Source: Angiostrongylus vasorum (taxonomy: Eukaryota; Nematoda; Chromadorea; Rhabditida; Metastrongylidae). Taken from it: a stretch of 64,000 nucleotides of DNA. The notes under the pieces were generated by a model. It did not search any database and was not told where the DNA came from. It saw only the letters and a program-made list of their open reading frames with translations. The DNA lies in NCBI GenBank assembly GCA_018806985.1, contig JADANN010000298.1:124001-188000 (forward strand), given 5' to 3'. The position numbers were made by a program, and so were the translations under genes. This document shows, one piece after another, positions 20,263 through 32,000 of this stretch. Numbering within the stretch: the stretch's first letter is position 1; every line of letters starts with the position of its first letter.

Positions 20263-21950
20263 ACTCAGGTGCAAAGTGAATACATGGCTTGTCTACATGT
20301 TGCAGAATTAACGAACACTACGTTGCGGGTTCCTCGTCGGAAAAAAGCTCAGCAAAATTGATTTCGAGAATGCGTTTTTGCTAGTTCGTCTTCTTTAACA
20401 CGACAAAAATTACTATGCAATGAACTACGGATCATATATGCCAACCGATCACGTGCAGTGCACTAGTTGGACGGACGAAGCAGCCAAACACTTTTCAATG
20501 TCCAATCTGCAACCAAGCGGATATGATGTCCACGTCGTTTTTTGCAGACGGGATCACCTACCATATCTTCTCGAATCTTGGGGAATCAATTATTGCAAAG
20601 AAGCGCTGTCATGTAAACGATAACATCCTTAAGAAATTGGGTGATATGTGCAATGCTGGTCACGCTACGAAGTATATTTCTTTTGCATCGCTACGTTCGG
20701 TCACGCGCTGCACAATCGACGCTGCAGGACTTGACGTATTTGGACTACAAAACATGGCTTCACCTAGCGTACTAATCGGACCTCTTGGTAACCGATAGCC
20801 CATTTTTCCAGTGGTTCGATAACTATAAGATCGAAAAATCTTAAGGAACTGGACCACACTGAGAAGCGATCGAAGAATTCGATCCTTCCAGAATTCTAGA
20901 ACTTCATTGAATTAATAGACTTGTCTTTTTGGCAATTATGTGCAAATTTTCATGACCTTACTCTGATTAATAACCTTGCCCCACGGCTCAACTATATCAT
21001 TTTATAGTTATCGTTCAGAATTCGTCATTATCTTTTTAGTGCTCCAATGGAAGCATCTGCAAGTGGACATTTTATGGAAGATTTCAAGCCCGGTAGTCAT
21101 GCAAGAAAGTGGTTTACAGCTGGTTAAACTCGGATCAAAATCAACGGTGTACACGCATGTTGGTAGAAGAGATGAACTTTTGTGGATCTGTTCTGTTAGA
21201 TTGGCCTATACCTTCTGAATATACAGAGACAATTCGGTACATGCCTACGTCAACTGCGATTTGCGTATATGTGAACTGAATGCTTGCACTTCGACTCAGC
21301 TAATAAAAACCTTGCAGACAAATGACTGATAAGTGAAAGAGCCAGCGAAGCAGCGAGTATCCATCGCCGTCTGTTGAAAACATCCACTTAGGATAATGCA
21401 GAGCTATTGCTAGAACACCAACTACTACCTCATCGAATCCAACGTTTTTCAAACGCTGGAGAAGTATGGAAAGTCGACATCTTCCTAAACATGAATTAGT
21501 CAACAAAATTGATTTCTTTAAACGGCAAATGATCCTAGTTAAAATTTTCTTCTGAAATATGGCGGACAAAATGAATAGCTTCAGCGAAGGACGAACATTC
21601 ATGCCACGAGGCTAGGGTTGCACCACTAGAACGTCGGAAACACAGGACGTGGGATGTGCGAGTTCTCGGCTGCGGAGAACACCGTGATGATTTTTAATCA
21701 TATCATCGAAATTTTCGCTAAACTGATGAAAAAAGTTCTGATAACGCTCAAAGTGGAATCATGGCATCGATTTCATTGTGAAAGATTCATCTAAGCATCC
21801 GTCAAGTTCAAGAAATCAAACCCCAAAATCGTACCATCTTTAAAGCATTTTAACTTCTTTGGCAAATTTTTGAGACGAAACATTACTAACGTTAACTAGA
21901 AATTGATAAAGGTAGTAAGCATAAGATCACTCTCTAAAGATACGGTAATG
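20263..21950. other. No recognisable gene
   Basis: Frames at 20420-20800 (+) have mixed composition but no motif, splice context or known repeat match. The rest is unrecognised. Confidence 0.4.
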
Positions 21951-21959
21951 CAGAGTCGA

Positions 21960-22310
21960 AGCGGCTATAGGCAATTGCATGCTACCTCAAGTCAGTGTTT
22001 GTAAAACTCTGCAGAGATACAATGAGAGGAAATCCAAATCCATTTGAATCACCGCAGCTCAGCAGCTGTGGTTCAAATGGAAGCTTACATGAGGGAGTCC
22101 CATAATGGTCAGAAGATTTCACGTATTACGCGAAAACTAAGATGAACATAATTAGACGTTAACGGGACGAAAAGTTAATGCCGTCAGAGGAACAGTTACG
22201 AAGATCATTAACGACTTCTACTTCGACGCCTTTGGCAACGATATACATCTACTTTCATGTCGTAGACCAACATATAAACAGACTTTGCATTTATCAGTAT
22301 ACTGTTTTGT
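21960..22310 (+). mobile_element. RTE-clade LINE remnant (linker region), weak
   Basis: Near 22185-22250 the plus strand reads 'GTVTKIINDFYFDAFGND', matching the linker between endonuclease and RT that also appears at about 15550-15620 ('KIIHDYYSDLFNS'). Upstream similarity is poor. Confidence 0.45.
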
Positions 22311-23449
22311 TCATACAAAGCCACCCTTGATGAGATACCTTTCCATTTTTTTAAACTTCTCTAGAGGAGAGTGGTAGAAAGCGATTAGCTTAGTACCCAT
22401 ACAAGTACATTGAGGTGGTAAATACTTAATGGGGGGTACTACTTACTTGGATTACCTGCCTTCACTGATCGTGCGGACCCCAGCACAATTTCTATTCGTT
22501 TCTCCATCGAACAATCGTCGTTCATGGTGGTGGTATGTTACAAACATGGTGACGTCCGCGAGTTCCATACCGTAATCCTGAAATCGTTGCCATCTGCAAA
22601 TGTAAGTGGTTGACGTTAGCTACGAACACGTCTGTCCATGGTTTAAGTGGTCTTCCAAGAGGACGCTTGCATTCTCTTGCAGTCCACTCCAATGTTCTTT
22701 TCGTCCATCTGTAATCTGTTCTCCTTTATTACATTATGTGATCGACCTACCTGCGTTTCTCTATCCATGTATATTCTCTTGGATCCCTTGACGTGGTTGA
22801 GGCATCAGCTCACATCTCTACTGCATAACAGAGTGCTCGGACGACAGCTGAATTAGAAAGGTGAACGTGAAGGTTTCTGATCGCTTAGTTGGTCGGTGGA
22901 TTCTTTGAGTGGCCCGAATGCGCCCCGTGCTGCTCTCTTCTGCTCTCTAATTCCTCCTTCATGTTGTTGCCCATGTTCACTGCACTTTCAAGGCACACAT
23001 ACGAGGTACTCTCCGTAATCGGAGAAACATCCATTTCGATTTGTTAACCTTCGAATTATGGCTTCTTCACGAACTAGGTCTTCGTCCCATTTCTAGGCAG
23101 TCCAATCTTTTTCCAGCATCGATGAGTTCATTGAGGATCGTGTATGCTTAACTGGTACTGCTCGAAAAGATGACGATCTCATCCTCGAAACGAAGATTTA
23201 ATAGGAATTTCCACCAATACCTATACCACTTCGTACAAATCGAGTGGCTTCATTATCCACTGCAGTGTAGCAGCAAACAACTTTAGCGATATTGTGCGGC
23301 CTTGTCAAACCTCTTTCCCTATGGTTATGACGAGGGTTCAATGAAAAAAGCTAAATATTTGTGCTACGGTCCCGATAAAAAGGCTGCTGGTGCTGCTATA
23401 TAGGAAAGTCGATGACTGCTGACAGGATTGCATTCGTTTCAACGCTGTC

Positions 23450-23700
23450 AAATAAATCTGTTGTTCTCTTTTCTACAGCAATCGCGAGGTTGTTATTCAG
23501 CACACGTTTACTTCCTCACAAATATAACACATACACCACGGTAGCTGACGTCTCGGCAGTATCGCCTTCTTCAGAGCTGGAAGGGTACACTGATATGTTA
23601 TTTATAAGATTAATTTATGATGTAGTATATTTTTATATATAATATATATTTATATATATTTTATTTATTTGATTTACAACAGATTTATAATCCAATGCCG
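23450..23700 (-). mobile_element. Penelope-like terminal repeat inserted in RTE reverse transcriptase
   Basis: RTE coding for 'FDSVETNAILS' ends near 23450 and 'FIDYES' resumes near 23735. Between them lies PLE sequence with 'gctgacgtctcggcagtatc', an AT-rich tract (23615-23670) and 'ccgagggttaat'. It therefore cuts the RT motif A in two. Confidence 0.65.
23543..23577 (-). ncRNA. Hammerhead-like core with one core substitution
   Basis: Minus strand: stem I AGCU/AGCU, 'CUGAAGA', extra A, stem II GGC/GCC with loop GAUACU, then 'GAGAC' where the core needs GAAA, and cleavage triplet 'GUC'. The A-to-G change in the core makes activity unlikely. Confidence 0.55.
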
Positions 23701-25856
23701 AGGGTTAATATAAAGTCGATCTTGGGAGCTGTCAAGTAACTTTCGTAGTCGATAAAGGTTACGACAAGGGGGTAGATGGTTCTCCTGAACGGGCCTCCAC
23801 GACCACTGCACGCTTTGGACCTGATCCGTGCAGCAGAATTTCTGTCGGAATCCTGGTTGCTGAACTGGTTGTGCCTCGTCCAAGGTCTTCGATATGCGCA
23901 AAAGGATAATCTCCGCAAACAGCTTCTGGAGTGCAGCAGACAAACACATTGCATGGTGGTTACGAAAACCCCTTCGATCACTCTTCACGGGTTTGCCGAC
24001 TGTGCGCGAGGTCCTCCACTGGTATGGGATATTCTCTTTCTGGAGGTAAGATGCCATGTGGAATGCTAGAAGTACATGTAATTGTGGTCACCAGCTCGAA
24101 GGAAATCGTTGTTGACCGGGTCCTGGAGCTGTGCCTCTCTTCATGATTTCTTTTCGCAACCCGAGCTTTAGAGGGTAGAATCCCGTGCGGTTTTCACCAC
24201 TGGGGATTTCAGTGTTCCAGACGAGGTTGCGGAGCGGAAAAAGACTGGTATGGAACCTCTCTGTTATCAACTCCATACCATGGTGGGATGCAGTAATCTT
24301 TCATCAGGGCTAATAGGGGAATACTATCGTCACGTAGATCCCGATGGCACTTCTTCAGACTGGATCGTTTTTGAGCTGCTTCCAATAACTTTTTTTTTCT
24401 CACGCCGATGTAAATCCTTCTACAATGATCTTCTACAGCTAGCATTTATTAGCAGCTGCGTTAGTTGCGCTGCATTAGGAACAAGCTTCAGTGTACTCTT
24501 TTTGAGGAACTCCTCAGTGGTGAGGGAGATGCGGTCCGAACTTCTTGCTTGAGGTAAGGAGGAGGGTTCGGCGATGGTTTTAAGTCCTTCGATAAGAACT
24601 TTTAGTCCTCCGTCGGTTCTTCGTTTATCTAGCAGTCATATTCACGATTTGTTTCGCTTTTGTTGGGCGATGACGAGTTGTTTTCCGGCTTATCGAATCT
24701 TCACACGGAGAAGGCGGTGATCAGATCCAGTGCAGCCCCCCAAGTACCACTGAGCTTTCAGAAGGCACCATTTGTGTTCGTGAGAAATTGATCGATCGCA
24801 ACATGAGTCGTGCCGTCAGAAGAATCCCATGTCCATCGGCGATCGTCTCTCTTCTCGAAAAATGTGTTCCCGTCTAAACGACGTTCTGCGGGCAAAAGTT
24901 CTAAAAGACGTGTTCCACCATTATTTCATCCTCGTATTCAGAATTCCCTGTCTTTCTTGTATTCGTTTTTCTTGGCCGTCCCCAATCTGGTGTTGAAGTC
25001 TCCAACAAGGTGTTTATAGCAGGACTTCTCGTTGTGGGTTCCTTCGTCCAACTGATTGTAAGACGCGTTCAGTTCGTTCTCATCAGCTGTACAAGTTGGT
25101 GAGTAACAGTTGGTGATAGTGACTTTCTTCTGACGCACAATTTGAGACGAAAAATGGTTAAGCGCAGTGACAAGATTTCGTATGAGGTGAAACGCATTGG
25201 GCATTTGTAATGGGAATTTCCTTCCACGAATGATGAAGATTTCGTCAACTAATTGAAGTGTGTCGGGTGTTCTTACTTTTCGTCTCCCTGGGCGATCACA
25301 CAGAATTTGATGCGACCGACGGCCTCAAGGACAGCGCAAATATCGGCATCTGAAGAAACCGTTCTGACATTACAGCGGTACAGCAAGAGGCACACTCCAT
25401 GGGGTGTCGTGAGCACTCGTTTTATCCGTTTTTACAATGCTGTTCTATTGAGCCCAAGATTTGGTCGCTCTCAACGTTTGTCTCACCGGCCTGCGTCGTG
25501 GACGGGAGCGCACAGTGTGCAGGGTACTGAGGCCGAAGATTTGCTGGCTTAGCCAATGTGCTTCCCTGGAAATCCGAGATCAGCGTAGCCGAAGCCTCCC
25601 TCAGGTCGACCCATCACAAGCAGTCGCCCGCCCTTGTAAGTCAGCGAGAGATCTACCTACACCTTTCCAATTAGATGGAGGATGGGGTTGGTTGACCATG
25701 GGGAACATAGTGGGATCATGGATACTAATTCTTCACTGAGAAGGGCTGTTAAACTATTGACGTTGATCATTCTTATTTAGGTTTAGAATTGTTAAGAAAA
25801 CTTCGCTTCTGATTTTGACGTTGCTGTTAGGAGGTTGTAAATAAAAAGAATAATAA

Positions 25857-26134
25857 AAATAAAGGATAGAGCTCTCAGCGTTGACAATCCCTGAGGGACG
25901 CGCCATGCATTCGACTTCATTAAGTATTGTTGAAGGTGACTGGTGCATATCTGGCCTTTACAATGACTCGTGGTGGCCTACCGATGTATCGAGCCAGTGC
26001 TGCTATCATCCCAGACAGGTCCGGCACCAATGTGCCAACTCCGGAGGAATGGAAGGCTTGGTGGGCCATGGGCGCAAGGATCGATTCCACGTGTGTGTCG
26101 CAGTGGCGCCTCCAACCACTGCGCCACACGCGCC
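25857..26134 (-). mobile_element. SINE-1 copy (tRNA-derived)
   Basis: Full-length in reverse orientation: tail at the left ('aaaggatagagctctcagcg'), core 'aatggaaggcttggtgggcc', head at the right ending 'actgcgccacacgcgccc'. It lies just outside the 5' end of the RTE element. Confidence 0.85.
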
Positions 26135-27055
26135 CTTCCACTGAGTAAAATGAGATCAATAGGAAACAGTAACATGTTGTAGGAAAGGACGGATTTTTTT
26201 GGTTGTAAATAAAGCAAAAAATATCTGGCATTTTGCACCCACCACACTTCACGGTTCTTCCTAGCTTGACGTCTTTCGTCTAAAAACTGGGGTGTTACGT
26301 GAATGCGATTGAAGCACAGTCAACGTTACTGAACGGGGTCACTTCAAGCTCATAATAGAAGCGTTACATAATAGATGATCTATTCAACAAGAATTTGAAC
26401 AAAAAATGTAAAGTTCTTATAGCATATTCTGTTAGATTCGAAAGAGCAAAGCACATTGCCCAACACTGGTATGGTGAAATGCTGAAGCCGCCTTTTTAGC
26501 GAATGATCGAATCAGTGGGAGCCACCAACGGGAGTTGGGAAAAGTCGGAAACTACTTGTTTGAGATGATTGAAGTAACATAAAGATTCCTGCTTTTTACG
26601 ATCCAGTGATCCAGTTTTTTGTGCAGATGGAACGTCTAGACTTGTGGGAACTTTACAAAAGTACAGTGGTTAGAACGGTGTTTCTTATTTGATTGATACT
26701 TAAATTTTAGAAAGATCAGTATTTGCTTCAGTATCTTAGTATTTTCATGAAAGTATTCGGAGTCTTTTTTAAAAAAAATGGAAATATTGGACTGAGCAAT
26801 GTAATATGTTGCTGTTCTAAGACAACTGTAGACTCATGTCGCTTTATTCTGTGAGCGGAGTTTTTCCATTCCTTCAGTTCACTATCATCTCTTTCTCGAG
26901 TGTACTGTCAAAAACCATACTAGATCTCTTCTTGTTAGGTTATCTTTTGGACAAAAGATAACAACATGAGAAGAACGTGCTTTAATCAAGTACGATTCAT
27001 CTAAGAGATCAATTCATAAACGTTAACAGAACATGTGGAAAAAAATGTTTCGTTT
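26135..27055. other. Intergenic, no gene recognised; one hairpin
   Basis: Unrecognised AT-rich sequence except for a perfect 10-bp inverted repeat at 26939-26962 ('gttatctttt' / 'aaaagataac' around ggac). Confidence 0.45.
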
Positions 27056-27059
27056 CTCT

Positions 27060-29378
27060 TCACAGTTTCTTCTGCCACTCCTCGAACAATTGGACAGGAT
27101 TGTCGCCGCCTTTTTCCTAAAATCAAGTTTCCAGAGAATGTCTCTTTTGAAAAACACAAGAAATCAGTGCATTACTGTAGCACGGTAGGTGTAGTGTGTT
27201 TGTTTCACAGTTAATGCGGTATAGCTCAGCTCAATAGGGCGCCCTTTCTGCTCATTATATATGACCCTAGCTCGATGCCGTTCAGCACCAATGTCGTTGA
27301 TCCCCTTCGATGTCGATTAATTGAAAGTTGAGACTTTTCCCGAGGACAGAACACTGAAGTCTCAATAACCAAACCGGTTTCTGTTTTTACTGGGGTAAAA
27401 ATAGCTATTCAAACAAAATTCGCGGCAACATTCCTTAGAGACGTCAGCTATCGACTTTTTCGAAAGTTCAGACTTTCAGGGTCCGAACATAGCGATGTTG
27501 TAAACTAAAAGACATTAAATTCTTACGAAATGAAAAAATAAATGAAAAGCAACAGCTGCTGGACCCGACTCCTTAGACTAAAAAGAAAACAATCTGAAAC
27601 ATCGCTGAAACAAGTAAAAATGGCGCAAAATTCCAGTCATGCAGACTAAGTTTTTGGAAAGATGTAATACTGTAATTGCTAAAAAATAACGTAGGCACTT
27701 TCAATTTTTCCTCTTCTGTGGCCGGTTTCTTCCTTAACAGTCCATCTACTCACCACAACCTCATTTCTTGCGTCTGCAATAAGAACCGAACCATCTGCGT
27801 TCAGCACCTTCAGCGCAGGTATCGTCGGCACCTCATACTTTTCTAGAATTTTCTAAAAATGTAATAAATTGTTTAAGCAACCATGGATCCAATGTTAAAA
27901 CGGCCATTTCCATTCTAACATTCCCATATAACTTATATCATTACTGTCGCGGAGTGGTGAAGAGTAATGAGATGATATTTATAAGAATGCATGGGCACGA
28001 GCTTAAAACACTGTGGAAGCAACGTCACAACTGCAATAACGAGTAGTTGTGTGCTATTGCAAATGTGACTCATATGGAAGCAAGCTGTCCTAATTGGGTG
28101 GAGCTGTCCTTAGGTAACGAGTTGTGATGCTTAGCCGGCGTTCATCTCTACAGGTTCATATAGGTTGATAAGATTCCCGACATTCCCAACTCTGATACCC
28201 AAGTAAGGAGAGGAAAGTCTCCTGGGAAACATGTGGGTATCTCTTCAATAATGACAGTAAAAAAGAACGTCATAGGTTAAATATGATGCCCTCTCACGTT
28301 TTTCGAATGGATGAAGAGAGCCCAGGAAGCAGCTATTGTACGCGATGACAAGAGTGGAGTTCATAAGACCGTTTGGTATTGGATGACTAACGTGGATTAC
28401 AGATAAAGTTTATGATTCATCTTATACTAATAGGAAAACATCTGTTTTGATGAAGACGTGGTTCGCAAAATAAAGGCTTATATTCCATAAGAAAAAGTCT
28501 CACTTGATTCTTTCGTCTCCGAATGGAATTCCGAACCAACCCCCACAATGTTCGGTTAAATACTCCTAAACCGGCTCCTGTTAGTTCGCATATGTTGTCA
28601 CCTCTGACGATCAAACATTATCAGCTTAAACCCACTTTTAGATCCTCGTCTTCACGATCACGTGACACTAGAACAATCTCGAAGTCTTTGCTACTGTCTT
28701 TGAGTGCGTTATAGAACCGCTAAAAAACATTTTTTTTCTCCTTCTAAAATCTGCGTATTCCAACGGTAGTTGACTAGTCAACGAATTCATTTGGAATCCA
28801 TCTGATATCGATTAATCCAAATAAGTCGATTCCGCATGCTTGCCGAGAAAAAAATACTTTGAAAGCCACTTACCGTTAGTTTCGGTGTGAATTGACGGCA
28901 ATGCGGACACCACATGGCAGAGAAATAGAGCGCTATCATCTGTGAAAGAATTCAAACAGACCAATGGGAGTAATGTTGTGAAGCAAAGAAGAAAAAGGGA
29001 AGCTCAATTCAAAAAATATCTTGAAATCTTTTTTGACTTCAAATTTCTTCATTTAAAGAAACACCAGTGGGTCAAAAACTATTGATTTGGGATTTGAAAA
29101 GCGTTCTGTAAAATCAGAAAGTGGCCCGTTTGGAACCAGTCATATAAATGACTAATGGAAATATTCCAGGAATTCAGCCAAAACAAGTATTGAGTATTGC
29201 ACAACGTGTGATAAGGAATGAAACCTTCGATTTGGTTGTCCATGGAAGAAGCTCCTTTTATTCGGGCTTTGAAAAGCAAGAATTCACTCAAAAGAACTAC
29301 CTTTCCCTTAAGTGCTTTTTCTGCATCCACTTCTGAGCCATCGGGACCGAGCAACGGTTTTCCAGCAAATAATTCCAT
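27060..29378 (-). CDS. Nucleoredoxin/tryparedoxin-like protein (6 exons)
   Basis: Thioredoxin-fold protein of about 148 aa, expected to be a cytosolic thiol-disulfide oxidoreductase. Exons: 29378-29301, 28939-28874, 28719-28636, 28565-28504, 27852-27754 and 27116-27060. The start 'MELFAGKPLLGPDG' follows a TTACAG acceptor directly (likely spliced-leader site). Active site 'ALYFSAMWCPHCRQFTPKL' lies at residues 29-47, with redox Cys 37 and 40. 'FEIVLVSRDREDEDL' is the second beta strand. 'GGWFGIPFGD' and 'EKYEVPTIPAL' carry the family WxxxPF and cis-Pro features. It ends 'FEEWQKKL'. Length matches NXNL-type nematode proteins. Oddity: exon 4 ends in phase 2 at the only good donor while exon 5 needs phase 0, so a micro-exon, an unusual junction or an assembly indel is hidden in that intron. 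I see no stop in the reconstructed frame otherwise. Confidence 0.83.
27215..27290 (+). repeat. tRNA-like SINE head fragment in an intron
   Basis: 'tatagctcagctcaataggg' resembles an A box and 'ctagctcgatgcc' a worn B box about 40 bases later. It lies in intron 5 of the nucleoredoxin-like gene. Confidence 0.3.
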
Positions 29379-29430
29379 CTGTAAGGCGATTTAAAGGAGC
29401 AGCGATATTACTAGGACATAAATCGAGGAG

Positions 29431-29549
29431 GTGATTGAGAGAGGAAAAAATAGTGGATTGAGAGAGGAAAAAATAGTGGATTGAGAGAGGAAAAAAATAG
29501 TGGATTGAGAGAGGAAAAAATAGTGGATTGAGAGAGGAAAAAATAGTGG
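29431..29549. repeat. Minisatellite, five units of about 23 bp
   Basis: Unit 'ggattgagagaggaaaa' plus 'aatagt', repeated five times with a single length change (one extra A in the third unit). It starts about 50 bp upstream of the start codon of the nucleoredoxin-like gene. Confidence 0.9.
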
Positions 29550-30035
29550 CACACTTTTCTTTCACAACTCTTTCAGTTAGATGTCTTTTTTTTTCTTCTC
29601 TTCTAAAAGGTTTCTGTAACGTGTACGTTCTGGATAAATGTAATTAAATTACAAAGAGAGTTTTTCTTATGGATGCTGTGTAGGAAAAGAGTCCCGTGAG
29701 AAAACCAAATGTGGCTAGGGCTATCAGAATACCGGTTTCACATAAAGGTCACTTTTTCATATCTCTAAATTTCATGGAAGACACTCTAGAACGTTCGCCT
29801 ATTATGGTCGAAAATCTGAATACGAAACAGTGGAAATAAAAGGAACAAGTCAGACATCTTAGCTGGAAGATAGATGGAAGAGATTAGTTCGAAACCATCA
29901 CCCGTTGACCGGTGAACGTCACATAATGTAAGAAAAAACCCAGCTTCTTTTTCCGCATCTAAGACCATCCCTTGAACAAAAGATAAAACAACGATGTGAT
30001 TAAAGAATATAATTTATTGTGAAAAACATAGTAAG
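29550..30035. other. No recognisable feature
   Basis: Intergenic sequence upstream of the nucleoredoxin-like gene. No repeat family recognised. Confidence 0.45.
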
Positions 30036-30115
30036 AAACGAAAGCGCGGCTAACGCAGTAGTAGAGATGCCGTTAAATACGCGCAAGGCTCTGGCTCGAC
30101 CCCGCCCCGCGCCAA
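30036..30115 (+). repeat. tRNA-like SINE head fragment
   Basis: 'cgcggctaacgcagtagtag' (A-box-like) and 'ggctcgaccccgccc' (B-box-like) sit 35 bases apart, as in the SINE-1 head. No core or tail follows. Confidence 0.35.
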
Positions 30116-30875
30116 AAAAACCTCTCATCTTACTCCGGAGTTGAAAAATTCGTATAAGATTTGCGTAGAGACATGTCACTACTCCCTGCAATCTATAGAA
30201 GTTGGAGACTGGCTGTGGATGAAGAGCTAGGAACATTTTAGTGAATTCCAGTCCCAGTCCCATGACTCCAAAGAGAATCAACTCGTCCAGCATTCTATGA
30301 CACTTATGAGATACAAAAATCCTTAAGCGACAGCTAAATGAAAACGCGAAGTCAGAAGATCTTCGTCAATGACAGATGCGAGGAAGTAAACAGAATGGAA
30401 GAAGTGTTGGGATCAGCACAATATGTGTTGTCGGTCGAGTAGAAATAGAACCAAGAAAATTGACCAACTGTTAGTTTCAACACTACATGAATCCTGTAGA
30501 ATTACTGGAAACGTTTGAAGATTGAGAAGACGAAATGAGGTCTGAGAAAGCATAGAAATACTACTTCATATATAATGTCTTAATGATTTTTTCCTGTAGT
30601 GGAACGACTTTGAGCGAATGAAGCGCAGCCGAATCTAGGGTCACTAGCTCTCGTATGACCAACGATTCGATTTCTCGGGACCCGATGCAGATTCGTTCAA
30701 ATTTAGAGAAACTGTCAGTTCAAAAAATAGGTCGTCGACAGGCTACCACTTATTGATGGCAAACGTCTAGAACTCGAAGGTCATTGTCAATGTAAAAGTT
30801 GTTTCCAGACTGAAATCAATAGCGCACTCCAAATATGACGATACATCTCAATGTTATTAAACAGTACTATAAAGA
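30116..30875. other. No recognisable feature
   Basis: No gene or repeat recognised. The 97-codon minus-strand frame at 30000-30293 runs through the tRNA-like head and is rejected. Confidence 0.45.
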
Positions 30876-30879
30876 TAAA

Positions 30880-31170
30880 GAAAGGGCGTGTGGCACAGTG
30901 GTCGAAGGAGCCCTACATTGCACACGTGGAATCGACCCCTGAGCCCATGGCCCACCAAGCCTTCCATCATTCAGGGGTCGGCAAATTGGTACGAGACTTG
31001 TCTGGAAGAATAGCAGCACTGGCTCAATGTATCGATATGCCACCGCAAGTCATTGTAAAGGCCAGATATGCATTCAATCACCTCCAGGCGATGCTTGATG
31101 AAGTCGAGTGCATGGTGCATCACTCAGTGATTGATCAAAGTCGACAGCTTTATCCTTTAGCTTTTATAAA
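30880..31170 (+). mobile_element. SINE-1 copy (tRNA-derived)
   Basis: Full-length: head 'gcgtgtggcacagtggtcga', B box 'tggaatcgacccc', core 'aagccttccatcattcaggg', tail 'tatcgatatgccaccgcaag' to 'tatcctttagctttta'. It happens to be open for 124 codons, which reflects the repeat and not a gene. Confidence 0.85.
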
Positions 31171-31182
31171 AGATAAAGATAG

Positions 31183-31412
31183 AGGATGGGGTGCAGGTAG
31201 CGCAGTGGTTAGAAGTCTCTTGTAATATGCGCGTGGTCGATGGTTCGATATCGTCCCTCGAGCTCACTAAGCCCTTCATCCCTCCGGGTTCTGGAAATTG
31301 GTACCAGACTTGTCTACGAGTGTATCAGCACTCATTAATGCATCTATAGGCCACCGCAGGTCTTTGTATAGGCCATATATACATTCAACTTATCCTTTAT
31401 CCTTTTGCTCTA
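31183..31412 (+). mobile_element. SINE-1 copy, internally truncated
   Basis: Head 'caggtagcgcagtggttaga', B box 'tggttcgatatcg', core 'aagcccttcatccctccggg', tail shortened to 'catatatacattcaac' then 'ttatcctttatccttt'. Confidence 0.75.
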
Positions 31413-31470
31413 AAGAAAAAAAGGACAGAATACAGCGCGTTGATGAATCTCTGAGGGATGCATCCCATTT
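31413..31470 (-). mobile_element. SINE-1 tail fragment, tail-to-tail with the preceding copy
   Basis: 'aaggacagaatacagcgcgt' then 'tctctgagggatgcatc' matches the tail of SINE-1 read in reverse ('aaggacagagctctcgg...'). Similarity fades after about 60 bp. Confidence 0.45.
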
Positions 31471-31920
31471 CTAGTACCATAGGAGTGACTAAAGGAAATA
31501 AAATTACTTGCAGTAGCCTACCCGGAAGATTGGGAGCTTTGTTTAGCTCTAGAATTGAAATGGAATGATCGACCACGCGCATCGTAGGAGCACTTCTTAC
31601 CAGTGCCTCCCCTCCTGGGCGTAGGGCGTACTCTAGATGTTTTTATTCAACACTGTCAAAAACTTCCACTCTAATTTCCGCCAAACCTTTTTTTTCCACA
31701 GTAAGTGAATAAAACCCGGCAATATCCAACCACTTCAGAGCGACTGATGAGAAGAAGATACGACCAAGATTCGATGGCAAATACACAGTAATTAATAAAG
31801 ATTGCTGTTAATCGTTCCACTCTCGTTGAAAAACTTCCCAAACTCTGCCTCAATGGTCTAACAACCCAAGGTAAGTAAAGGTATACAGTGAGTATAGCAA
31901 TCTCCAAATAGACTTTGAAA
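31471..31920. other. No recognisable feature
   Basis: No repeat or gene recognised. Confidence 0.45.
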
Positions 31921-31924
31921 GGAC

Positions 31925-32000
31925 TGTTGAGACTCTAAGACCGCTAACACCAGCGGTCCGGAGTTTTTGCAAATATCTCAGCAACATAATGTTATGGTTA
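31925..32000 (+). mobile_element. SINE-2 3' fragment
   Basis: 'cagcggtccggagtttttgc' and 'aaatatctcagcaac' match the ends of the SINE-2 copies. Only the last 70 bases are present. Confidence 0.55.

Larger units (their letters stand above)
22450..25745 (-). mobile_element. Nearly full-length RTE-clade LINE, inactivated
   Basis: Read right to left on the minus strand. The 5' end (about 25745-25480) is shared with the short RTE derivatives. The endonuclease follows: 'VRTVSSDADICAVLE' (about 25340), 'TITNCYSPTCTADENELNAS' and 'HLVGDFNTRLG' (about 25120-25000). Next are the linker 'KKLLEAAQKRSSLKKCHRDL' (about 24360) and 'RGTAPGPG' (about 24120). RT pieces are 'LDEAQPVQQPGFRQKFCCTD' (about 23850) and 'VVTFIDYES' (about 23740). 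Thumb and C-terminus run from 23340 to the 3' end near 22450. Many frameshifts are present. Motif A is split by a PLE insertion at about 23450-23700. Confidence 0.8.

Noticed and set aside
20420..20800. Two overlapping plus-strand frames near the saposin gene
   Set aside because: No domain, no splice context and no repeat match; treated as unrecognised.
29431..29549. CRISPR-like array
   Set aside because: The 23-bp units abut directly without spacers, in a eukaryotic genome: a minisatellite.
30851..31225. 124-codon plus-strand frame with a consistent protein-like look, repeated at several loci
   Set aside because: It is the body of SINE-1. Similar peptides recur wherever the repeat occurs and include the tRNA-like head.
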